DNA of 64,000 nt, from positions 6,955,501-7,019,500 of the forward strand of contig CM034402.1 in NCBI GenBank assembly GCA_019925095.2, read 5' to 3'. Positions within the stretch are counted from its first letter, which is position 1, and every line of letters begins with the position of its first letter. The DNA comes from Dendrolimus kikuchii (lineage: Eukaryota; Arthropoda; Insecta; Lepidoptera; Lasiocampidae). The position numbers and the translations under genes are program-made. The notes beneath the pieces were generated by a model that did not search any database, was not told the origin of the DNA, and worked only from the letters and a program-made list of their open reading frames with translations. Below are positions 1 to 11,400 of this stretch, one piece after another.

Positions 1-290
1 TTATAACGCTCCACGGCCAAGAGGGGGCACTCAAATACTACATGTAAGGGGGTCTCTGGTAATTCAGGTTCACAGGCACAAGATGAGTTTCAATTTGAAG
101 CGATTCAAATATTCATAGAACCCACAGTGGCCTGTAAAAATCTGGGTCGTCAGGCTCGTTATTTTGACTCTCCTGACTATTCTGTGGGCACATACTGGAA
201 CCGGAAAGAAAAACTTAGTGATGGATGCAGTTGGCTCGTCCATAAAGTGTCAGTTCCATGGTCTAGCTTGAGGCTAATAATATTTATCTG
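1..290 (-). pseudogene. LINE reverse-transcriptase C-terminal fragment
   Basis: Read on the minus strand, the first 180 bases encode a peptide with a TGHCGF motif followed, after a one-base frame shift, by a CACE...ETPLHVVFECPLLA stretch. This is the Cys/His-type region found at the C-terminus of R1/jockey-type non-LTR retrotransposon proteins. The fragment continues off the left edge and the frame is broken, so it is a dead copy. Which LINE clade it belongs to is an inference from a short motif. Confidence 0.6.
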
Positions 291-1210
291 GTAATTATTA
301 TTTATATAAAAAAATGATAAAAGAAAACTTTATTATTGGTTTCTAATAAGGAACTAGAAATTTTGACAATGTTTTGTCACTGTAATAGTTATGCATATTT
401 TTACTGTTTGTTTTGAAAATATAAAAGGCAGAAGATTATGTAACTAACACTAATAATCGAATTTATCCAAACTGCATTATTTCCTGAACAAGAACAAACA
501 ACTTTCGCTGAACGAGGAGTAAGGCGCGCTGCGCCGGCGCCGACGCGACGAAAGCGCACGCGCTCCTGTCTAAGCTCTCTAATATACCATATGCATCACA
601 AGTTACGCTAGTAGTCTTTTAAATTCCAATTTTCCAAGAGACTGGCAATATTTGACTAAACCTGTTCCATCATTACGCAAGTTTATTACTTGATTGAATA
701 CCAGGTAATCATTCAATAGACAACCGAAATACATATATTGTAACTTCCACGTAGTGAAACTCCTAAACCCCATTCTTATAAGAAGATAAAGAAGAAATAC
801 TTACCGATATGTTTATCGCTCCAAATCCCAAACAATATAAAAAACTGTCACTCACACGCTAGAACACAAAACACAGCCTATTCACTTCTTGACATCTGAC
901 ATTGTTCATTGAAACATGTTATTACTACACTAATGCGTGTCACCATTAATATCCAGAGCTAAAAGTGTTATCATAAAAACAATAAGATTAACAAAAGTTG
1001 TGCAAAATGATCGCAAAATAACGATACAAAATGTAAACAACCTACTTTGACAGAATCATTCAATAAACTGACACTGTCACTTGGTTGCCTAGCAGTTAGC
1101 ATTTGCAATACCACTTTCGCCTTCATTTGTATTGCCAACCTAATAATATGAGTAGAACCAATGAAAATAAAATTTGAACATAATCATTTTTAATATTTTC
1201 TTAACTGACT
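291..1210. other. Upstream non-coding region, no gene seen
   Basis: AT-rich sequence without a convincing coding frame. A small GC-rich patch at about 505-570 stands out from its surroundings; it could be a promoter-type island or repeat debris, and nothing in it allows a choice. Confidence 0.4.
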
Positions 1211-1218
1211 TGTATAAA

Positions 1219-1346
1219 ATAATAAAACTACGTTTTAACGGTTTTAAGCGCGGTAAATTATTTGATTGAAAAGTGACCGAAACGTCGGAAAAACAAAAAT
1301 CAAATACATTACCGCGCTTAAAACCGTTAAAACATAGTTTTATTAT
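1219..1346. repeat. Fold-back MITE with 38-bp arms
   Basis: Arms at 1219-1256 and 1309-1346 are reverse complements with one mismatch in 38 bases and enclose about 52 bases. A short palindromic element of this form fits a non-autonomous foldback/MITE. No coding capacity. The near-perfect arms suggest it is not ancient. Confidence 0.8.
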
Positions 1347-2446
1347 GATCATTTTTTTTATATTATGTATTTTTTGTAATTTTATTATAATCTAGTGCAC
1401 TGAAGAAAATTATAAAAAATCGAATACAAGAAAAGAAAACTTAACTTATTTGTATTGTATTCTACCCATAATCCCTCAATGAGATGTGATAATTTAATTA
1501 TACGGCATATAATATTATTCAATTATAATTCGCTGAGAACATTTAATACAATTAATTACGTATCTATGCATTTCTCTTTTGGACTCTTTGGAGGTCGAAA
1601 ATAAGCGTCACTCTAACGTGCGTAACTGTCCAAACTCAACATCATAATTCATGGCTATAGATATCATTCTGAAACACAATGCAGCGACGTCCCGGCTGGC
1701 AATAAAGGAGTTATCCATTTTTACTAGTATTTCAAAAATATTAAAAAAATGGAGATGATATAGAACAGTTGTGAGAATTGATATAGAAAAAATAAAGATC
1801 ATAAAGAAGTGGGCATCTTGTTAGCATCTAAGCTAATGGGTTTCACTGGTAAGATTTATCCTAAACATTTCGTCGAACGGCCATTCTTATGAATTTTATA
1901 TATTTAAAAGTTTTATGTATGCTTATGGTTCAAATGGTTTGAAGCATGTCACGACTCGCCATGTTCGGCGACAAAATCCGCCGTGTCGCATCACCTGTCG
2001 CTAAGCCCATGATCAGTGGCCAGGCCGTAAAAAACTGCAACCCCTCGTTTACCCACGTTCACGAAAGCAAATGTGGAAATGGCGAGGAAAGCGGACAGTG
2101 TTAGTAACGAATTTTGAAATACAATAAATTGCATTTTATTTCGCGCTGCCTTGATTTGTTACATGTTACTACATCTTCGGAACGCATGTGTGTGTACGAC
2201 CTAATCTGTACGCGACATAAAAAGTTCTTTACTGTTTATTTTTAAATGTAGCTATTTTATACACTTGCAACACATGACTCCACGGCTGTCAATGTCACTT
2301 AACAGTTCGTCATCATCAGCAAACTGTCATTACAGTGAACAGCTATCTTTTTATTTCTATAAATACGTTATAAGGATTATAAAAACCGTTCTCGTTTGTT
2401 TATATTACATGATAAATTATAAAGTGGCGTAAATAAATCAATAAGT
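1347..2446. other. Region upstream of SCAMP
   Basis: No coding frame was recognised. The 5' untranslated region and promoter of SCAMP must lie here or in a more distant upstream exon. A more GC-rich interval at about 1945-2110 precedes the gene. No clear TATA box or initiator could be assigned. Confidence 0.4.
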
Positions 2447-5400
2447 ATGTCCAAATTCGAAGATAATCCATTTAGTGATCCGACCATAGACAACCCCTTT
2501 GCCGTATGTATATCTTCGTTCATTGGATATATGAAAAACAATTTAACTCCAAATCTCATATTTGTTAATATTTACGACGCTCTCTGTTACAGGATCCAGC
2601 AGTTCAGCAAGTGGCTAGAAGCACAAATAATGCTACTCAAGGTTTGGACGATTACAACCCTTTCGACAGTCAACAAAATGCGACACCTGCCTCGGTAATT
2701 GTTTCATATTTAGTAGGTTTTTCCATAATGATGACTGATCAACGGTATCAATTGTAGATATCGAAATAGCATAAGAAATTAACATATACCAGTTTGACCA
2801 CATAACACATTGATAGAATAGAACTTGACTGCTTTTCCTATTACAATCTCTTTGTTATGATTTACTTTCATATCGTTATGATATCTTTTTCGCATTAACA
2901 ACATGACAAATATCAATGAGGTGTCTATATAGAGATGTACCAAATGACTGACATAGTTTCTAATGAAGTTTTAAGAATCATTATCAATTGACCCCTATAA
3001 TCTCAATAGGGGACCAGACAAATCTTAAAGTAAATTCTAATATTATTATATATATATATTATAATATTAACAGGCATAATTAGAAATAATTTTAATTATT
3101 TATGAAATTTAATTATTGTGCTATTTGACTCCTGTTTTTTATGCCTACCTACTTTTGACAGGCATAAGTAAGTACACTTGTACAAAATCTATGAGGTTAT
3201 GATGTTCTGTAAGTTTATAAAAGTGTCTCAGTTGATTTGACAGTCTGCTCCCCTATTCTTCTCAAAATCAAACTTTCATTTTTCATATAATCTAAACTAT
3301 TTTTCTTCTGATATTCATTGTAACTTATCATTTCTAACTGCATTCTAAATGTACACTTAACATCTTTAGAATTTGGTTAGGGTAAGCATAGGTTGACCCT
3401 AATTTGACCTGGTATAGTCCAGGGGTCACCAATTAGTTTTGCTCGGGGTCTGTTTTAAGAAATGAAATGACCATTGCGGCCCGCACAACATTTTGTAAAA
3501 AAAATATTTATTAAACAAATGTAATTATGGAAAAATAACAAAGGTATTTCTTTTACATATCAGTGAGAAAAATGACATTTTTTCATGGTCTGCACAAAAT
3601 TGGTCAGCGATCCAGGTGCAGACCGTGATCAGCCTTTTAGCGACCCCGGGCCTATACTATCACATAATAATATATTCACTGCAGTAACTTCATGTTAAAG
3701 TTGTAGAGCTTCTCGCTGTGCTTGACTGGTGTCGACTAGCACTCATTTTTGTATGGGAAGACCAATCTAACAATGATTTTATACACTTGTCATATGAAAT
3801 TAATTGGTATTCTGCTGTCATAAACTAAATCTGTTTCCACTGTTTAGCCCTAGCAGTACCTATATGGTAGAGATGGTGTTAACAGTTGAATTTATTTATC
3901 TGTTAATTGGAAATTGATATTTTTTTACCAATACTTTTATTGGTTGAAAATATCAGTAAACCTTTTTGTTGATAAATTAATTTTGCTAATGTTAACTTGA
4001 ATGGTTGAGTTTTTTACATTATTTTTGATTCAATGAACGTTTGGCATTTTAAGTTAGATATAAAATTTAAAAATCCGCAACAACTAAGTAAACAAAGTCT
4101 CAAGCACACAAAAAAAAAAGTCAAAACACAAAGTACAAATCTCTTGAAATACAAAAACACAACTTTACCAAAACAAAAGAAAATATGCACTGACTTAATA
4201 TCAATTACCAAACAATATATTATGTTTAAAAAATCAACCAATCACGTCATCTGCTAAGTTAAAAATATTGTTTCATTTCAATTTTCTAACAAATAAAAAT
4301 ATCATTAACTGTAAAAAACACCTAGTCAAATATTGTGCTTTATTTTGAGGGTCATAGAGCATACAATCAAATCATCAAAATTCAATATCTACATGATAAG
4401 TTGAAAACATCTGCAAAGCAAAAATACACCTTCTGTGTTGAATTATAAAGCTGAAACGCGACTACACACAGTGTATTTGTTAAATGGTATTTTTAACCGT
4501 TTTGCTTAATTTTATTTATCGAATAGAAGTGTTAATTTTTTTACCGGTAAATTTATTGGGTAATGGTTATATTTGCCACCACTACTATATGGGCTTGTAT
4601 CCCATTGACCAATGCATTCAAGTATACCACAAAATATGAAAGTACCTGACCTTCTTATATTTATGACTGATCTCGAGCTCATTTGAATCATGTGTGACTG
4701 GACTTTCAATTGCCATGTGTTCATTATTCACTACATTACTCTAGAGTAATATAAAAAATATATATATTCTATGGGAGTTTGTTGCACCACTTCTTCTTTC
4801 ACAGTACATAAAATTGCTTTGAAAGCAATGGTAGAATCATGACTTTCAGTAAGTAAACTGTAGGATTTAATTTAAAAAAAAAACATACATTTCCAAATAT
4901 AAATGTGAGTTTGTTTGAATGTCTAATATTCATGACCATGAATATGAATTTAGATATAAAGATACAAGTGAAAATAACTGACACTTCAAAATATGTTTGA
5001 TATCAATAATGTTGGTTCTGGGAAATAGACATTATGTTAAAATGATTTTAAAGGATTTATATCAGTCTAAGGGGCAGTCCACAAATGACACATGTGACAT
5101 GGATTTCATGATTTATGACCCCTCGCCCGTCCTTGCCACAGCTGGTCACATTCCTGAGACTCCTCCCTTCCTGGTGGAAATTATTCAAATTCAAACTTAT
5201 TTACTTGCATAAAACATGGTTTAAAAGGTGTTATAGTAGTTATATTTAAGTACACATGTTTTTGCCAGATTAGCGTGCAGATTTAGCTCGTACTCAATAC
5301 AATTACAATTCGATCAATCGATTACATTATTTATACAATTAATTATAATATTATGATATGTCAAAATTTCAATTAAAAATAAATAAATAGCGTCCACAAT

Positions 5401-8400
5401 CCCATAGTCAGATAATTATAACACTCAATATATGTAAATAAATTTGTAATAAACAGTAATTGGTAATATGATTATCATTGTTATACTATTTCCATTTCTT
5501 TATTTTCTTGTTGACAGCTTGAAGGAGCGTCTTTTTTACATTATATATACATTTTAATAAAAATATGACGCTTACGCACGTACAAGGTCATAGCAGAGTC
5601 GGAGAAACTGATAGGGATGGAGCTATCGTTAAACGTAACACGATAACAGACCCGATATTTTTTTACAAAGTGTAAGAAACTAAACTATTGCCCTATAATT
5701 TTGTACAATATTATTAACTTATATTACATTTCATTACAAGATGTAATTATATTATGTTGATTCTTTATTTATTTATTTTAATCAAAATCTGATGAATCGT
5801 CACTGTCACTCGATGAGCTCTCCCCAACATTTATTATAAGTTCCTGTACTTCTATATTATCGAATGCCACATGAATTTTCCAATCCGACGCTATAATGTT
5901 TTGGGTTCTTCTCACAATTTTTTCCCAGTGTTCGGCGGTTACTTCCGCACATGCATTTTTTAATAAATCTAATATCTTGTTTGCCGTAAAATAGGGATGG
6001 GTATTGTTTCGAGCGGCGTGTCCCTTGATTTGTGCCCATATTAGTTCTATAGCATTGTACTGGCAATGATACGGCGGAAGTCGAAGAACCCAATGACCAC
6101 ATTCGGCAGCTATTTCGTCGGTAATATATCTTTTAGGGAGTTTTTTTTCGATTTTAAGATATTCACTAATTGTACTTTTAATAAAGTATTATCCACATTT
6201 TCGCCATGACGTTGGAGCCAGTCAATTATCTCTTGTTATTTATTGGCCTGCGTCGGCATTTTATCAATTTGTCTGGAGTGATATGTAGCGTTGTCCATAA
6301 TCATTATCGACGGTTCTTCCAGAGATTGCATCATTTCTTTAAACCATCCTTCGTAAATCTCCGCGTTCATTTCTTCGTGGTAGTCCACTGTTTTCTTGGA
6401 TTTAAAGGCCAGTAAAGTATCTGACACGAATCCTTTCGTAGACCCTGCATGGCATTTTTTTTTTTTTTTTATTGCAGGAGATCAGCAGACATGCAGACGG
6501 CCCACTTGATGGAAAGCGGTTACCATCGCCTATGGACATTTGCAACACCAAAGTTGCTACAAATGCGCTGCTGCTCTCTTAAGGGAGACTGGAACCTGGT
6601 CACTAATGTCGGAACACAACTCAAGGTTGTTATGGCGACATACTTTAGACCAGGGGTGGTAGCCATCCAGTCGGACAAAGGCCCTACCACCTGGCTGTGG
6701 GTTGTTAAGTCGCCTCTTACGACAGGCCGCCCGGCCGCAGGAAATTGTATTCTTTCTCCGTTCCTGCACGGATAAAAGGGTTCTAAAGAGGATATGATAA
6801 GGCGTTCACCTTTTCCCATTGGCACTGAACTAGTGGAAGCGGAGGTGTCGTCAGTCCAGTTCTTAGATACTGTGTGGTTTGCATTTAACCAAGTCTCGTC
6901 AGTGAAAACAACATTTAACCAATCTGATATATTTTTGGCTTCGATCAAAAATTCGCAGCGAGCCATAGCAACGTCGTGACGCTCCATCAATATTTTACGT
7001 TTGTCCGATTTTTTATAAGAAAATCCAATTTCTTTCAAAACCAAGGTTATTGACGATTTTTGGCCATGGAAAAAAACACTTTCACGTAAAGAAACAACAA
7101 GTTTTTTAAGTGTTAGAATTTCTTTGCGCAAGTAATAGTCATACATATGACGGCGAATAGCGTCAGCGTCGAAGTTGTCAACCGATGTCACACGACGTTG
7201 TTGCCGTTTTTTATTCGGCGTACGAAGCTTATTTTCCTGCATGCCGCTTGCACCGTAAGCTTCGGTAGTAATTTTTGAAACAGTAGGTCCACTAATTCCT
7301 AATGCGGCCGCAACACGCTCTCGCACTTGCGTCGGTGGTAATAGCGGGCCACCATTTTGATACTCTGCTTCAAAGTAATTACGAACCTTGATCACCAGTT
7401 CTCTCGCCTGCCTTTTCAGAACAGATCTTTTAGGCATTTTGATATTTGACAGCTGGGCAGCAATCAACACGGAGGAACACAAAATACACAACGTAACGTA
7501 TGGATAATGTGAAAATCTCAGTGAACAGAAATGTAGTGACTTTATAGCACAACCGTCTTGTTGCGAGTGACAGATTAAAACAAACACAAAATGACGGTGG
7601 GCCATTGAGTGTTCCCAGCTTGAAAAAATATATTTGAATGTTTTTGTTGTATTTGTCTTTGTTCAAAACACAATCAATATATGCGATCGATATCATTACA
7701 TATTTGGTCACAATACTACAACTATTAAATTAGAACTGTCATCGAGAAAATAAAGAAATGGAAATAGTATAGTTTGAATTATAGTTCATCATTTATTGTA
7801 TTTATTATTAAATTAAAACAGCAGTTCCGTAATCAATTTTATTTCCCTTTAAATTATATTTAATAATTTAAACAGAGAGATGGAAGATAATAAGACATGA
7901 AATTATTTTGAAGTTCTCCATTGTAAATTGGAAATTTAAAACTTAAATATATTCGATTTTAAAATGTGACGTCCTGAAAATTAGGACCTCTCCCACCCCT
8001 TGTCACACAGTGTTATACTTCAGTTGACCCCCTTAACCCCCCTTAACATGTGATATAATTTATAGATGACCCTTAAGATTGAGTAATATAAATCATTATA
8101 TCCTAATTGCAGGCCCAACAACAACCTTCACAGCCAGCTATCATGCAAGCAGTATCACCACCTATCAGTGGTGGTGGGTATTCCAGACCGACACAGCCCC
8201 CACAGCAGTCCCAGGCACCACCTCCCAACTTCACGACTGCTGATTTTCAAGTAAGTCCTTTTCGGAACTCTTCTCAAGCACCTATGCAAGTAGAGGGGAT
8301 ATTATAAAGTTAATATTAATGTGTCTAGCAAACTACAACCTAAATGGTTATATTAAATTTGCTGGGTTTTTACTGCTCTGCTAATTAGAGTGTGTAGTGA

Positions 8401-11400
8401 CAATTTATTAAGAGGCAATGGGTGTATAGAAGACTAAGAAGGCATTTTAATTTTTCTTTCTAAAGTGATTTATCAAAATATGTACCTTGAAAATAGGATC
8501 CACTTTTGCACTCCTTAATGTTTAATTCCTAGTCTACTCGCAGTCCATCAGAACAATACCAAATAGAATACTAAATTTAGGGTACCTCCTAAAAATGAAT
8601 AGCATAGTTCTGTTATCATAGATATGTACTTATAACTCAATTCACACTATTAGTCATATTAAATGGGTCACTCATGTTTTTGATCACTTGACTGTGAATG
8701 GTATATCAATTAGTTGTTGTTGGTATGATGTTCTAAATATCATTAGTGAGGAAGTGTCTTATTTAAATCACTTAGTACATGACAGTTATTATCCAGAGTT
8801 AAAAGGATATTTATTTGCTACTTTTTATGTTAGGTTTTTAATGTCTTCATAATAAAAATGTGTTCAATGTGTTGAATTTAATGAGGTACAGCTAAAATGG
8901 CGTACACTATATTTTGTTTAAAACATTCCTTACTTGACCTGCTCTCATGGTTTTGCTCACATAAATACCAATCAATATCCTGCACAAATTGTTTTTATTT
9001 TTCAGGGTAATATTTTAGTCATACTAAAAACATAACATGTACTAAACTCCTTCACCTTTAAGTACATATTATTATGATTTTTTGTACATAATGTGCCTTC
9101 CTTTATCACTGCAAGGCAGTCTTTAGCATGTCATAAAAACTAATATTTTCGAAATAACAATCTATAATCTGATATGAATCTTAGCAATATGTTCACCTAA
9201 AAGCATTCATCTGTTTATTATTCTTATCTATAAACTTTAATGTGAACACAATCATTGTATGGCCAAACACTTGAAGCCTAGATTAGCACATTATTAAAAT
9301 AAGATGCGAATAATTTAACCAAAACCACCATGACTTGACATTATTTTGGCAATTATTTCTTAATAGAAAAATGACTTAAACATTGTATATATAATTAAAT
9401 TATATTTTGTTAGGGATGGACCGAAATTCGTTTTACATTCGGTTTGACCGAATTTCGGCAGCTTGAGCCGAACTTAGGCATTCGGCCGAAATTCGGTTTA
9501 AATGCCGAACATTCGGTGCAAGGAAAAAGCAAAATCCTACTTGCACTATTTCGATTGAAGTTTATAGAAATCATATCTATCATAACCGTAATATAAAAAT
9601 TGGCATCTATATACTCATGGTCATTTATTTTAGATAGGAACATGTAAACCTTAACGTTCAATGTGATAAAAAATAAATAAAATTGGCTCTTCATTGAGTC
9701 TTTGCCTAATTAAATAGACATCAAATTAAAACAACAATAAAATAAACTTATTATACTTCTAAGAAACATCAGTAAGTAGTGCAAGTGCTTAATTATAATG
9801 CGTAACTTGAATTAAAAAAAAAAACACGTCTAAGGGACATCAGCAATTACAACTTTAATTTTGATTGAAATCACTTTTTACGAATTAAACATTATGAAAT
9901 GGTGATTTTTATTCAATCAAAGGTCTAAAAATCTATTATTTTATCCACCTACTCATACATAAAATTTACTAGAGGCAGGTTATGGTGTAAGAAAGGCAAA
10001 AATTCGGTGTTATCAAGTTGACGTTGTCAATAATAGGTCACGGTGTATTGCTCTTGAGAAAGCATGGCGAAATCTAACCGAAGTTCGGCCGAATTTTTTA
10101 TTTTAACCGAATATTCGGCCGAAGTTCGTATTCGGTTCAAACCACATTCGGCCCATCCCTATATTTTATGTATTGTTAATTTCTATGTTATTTTCAAAAA
10201 TCTCACATACGCTTGGCAGCATTTTTACTATATTGGCATATAGTAATAATGTTTTTGCATGCAATACAACTAATATCACACTTTGCTTTTTACAACATGC
10301 ACAAAAGGAACTAAAGGTAAACACATTTTTGAAAATGCACAATTTGTCAATAAAAGACAACTTTCAATCTGACACCCATATGGTGTAAACGTAGATATCT
10401 TATAAGCGACTGCATGTTCTAGCATAGAACATTTGCTTTCTGTTATGCCATTATATTCTACATTGTCATCTGTCATGATATTGTTAAAGTAAGTTCTCCA
10501 ATTCAATTTCTAAATACAATTGGGTGTATCATTTTCAAATTATTTATTATGCTTCCATCAATAAAATGAGAGAGATCATTTAAATAAGATTCAAATTAGT
10601 GAAATAATATTCAAGAATTGCACTGTTGGCAGTTTAAAATAACTACTCTCGCAGATTTGTATTATGAATATGACAAGTGTCAAAATACTGTGGGACCTCA
10701 TGCCATGTCTTTCACCAACCAGTGTATCTAAATACAATGTATTATGATGTGACATGTCATGTTAATTTCACAATGCAACTCTCCAAAAGTAGCCAACTTA
10801 AGGTCCTTATACTCTTTATACACGTGTTAATACCAATAATTACATAAACCACAACCACTGGCCATGTTCAAGTCATCTAATAAGGTATATAAATATAATA
10901 TTTCCATAAACAGAACAGAATCATATAAACATAAGGTTTGTGTTTTATTTGATCAGGTAAGGTTGGGACCAGAAATATTAGTACAATTTCATAGCAGAGA
11001 CTTCGTATATGTGTTAGTGATATTATTGTGAACCATAACAGCAGTAATGCTTATACCTTGCATGATTCATGAAAAACAGTCTTATCTTTATTTATTATCA
11101 GGTTTGATAGCATTGTTTTGGTTTATTATACCAATAATGCCCTGTGACAAATTCAGATTGTTAATAATTCACATCTGAATTTGTCACAGGGCATTATAAT
11201 TATTTCACCAGAATTTGAAAGACTGCAATATTAGATTAGATTAATTTAAAACTTTGAACAACTGGCAAAAAGCTTTAATAATTTAAATCAATGATGAATC
11301 AAAACCATAATGCAAATACTTGCAGACTATATCTGTTTGAGAACTTGCTTTATCGAAGCTTATGATAAATGGGTAATATTTGAGTAATTGGAAACTCTCA

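Larger units (their letters stand above)
5484..7769 (-). mobile_element. Tc1/mariner-superfamily element, DD82E type
   Basis: About 2.29 kb bounded by inverted repeats of about 35 bp: 5484-5517 and 7736-7769, both starting TACTATTTCCATTTC when read inward. A TA dinucleotide lies on each side (5482-5483 and 7770-7771), the target duplication of the IS630/Tc1/mariner superfamily. It carries one transposase frame on the minus strand, broken by a SINE and by small mutations, and lies inside SCAMP intron 2. The group assignment rests on the spacing of the catalytic residues described in the transposase entry. Confidence 0.85.
5066..8062. mobile_element. MITE split by a Tc1/mariner-type insertion
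   Basis: The outer parts (about 5066-5483 and 7772-8062) match in order the two halves of the uninterrupted copy at about 21712-22107, read on the opposite strand. Shared landmarks are a GGGCxGTCCACA end, a CCACAGCTGGTCACATT block, an AAACAGCAGTTCCGTAAT block and a GACCCCCTTxxCCC end. The copy therefore existed in SCAMP intron 2 before the 5484-7769 transposon landed in it. The two copies have diverged a good deal. Confidence 0.75.

Noticed and set aside
2504..2592. Single unspliced SCAMP exon 2447-2698
   Set aside because: The frame through 2504-2592 does not match the family; clear GT and AG sites remove it and restore the known N-terminus.
6449..6775. 108-codon plus-strand frame
   Set aside because: It is SINE-A sequence read on the strand opposite to the element; the same peptide-like run recurs at other SINE copies.
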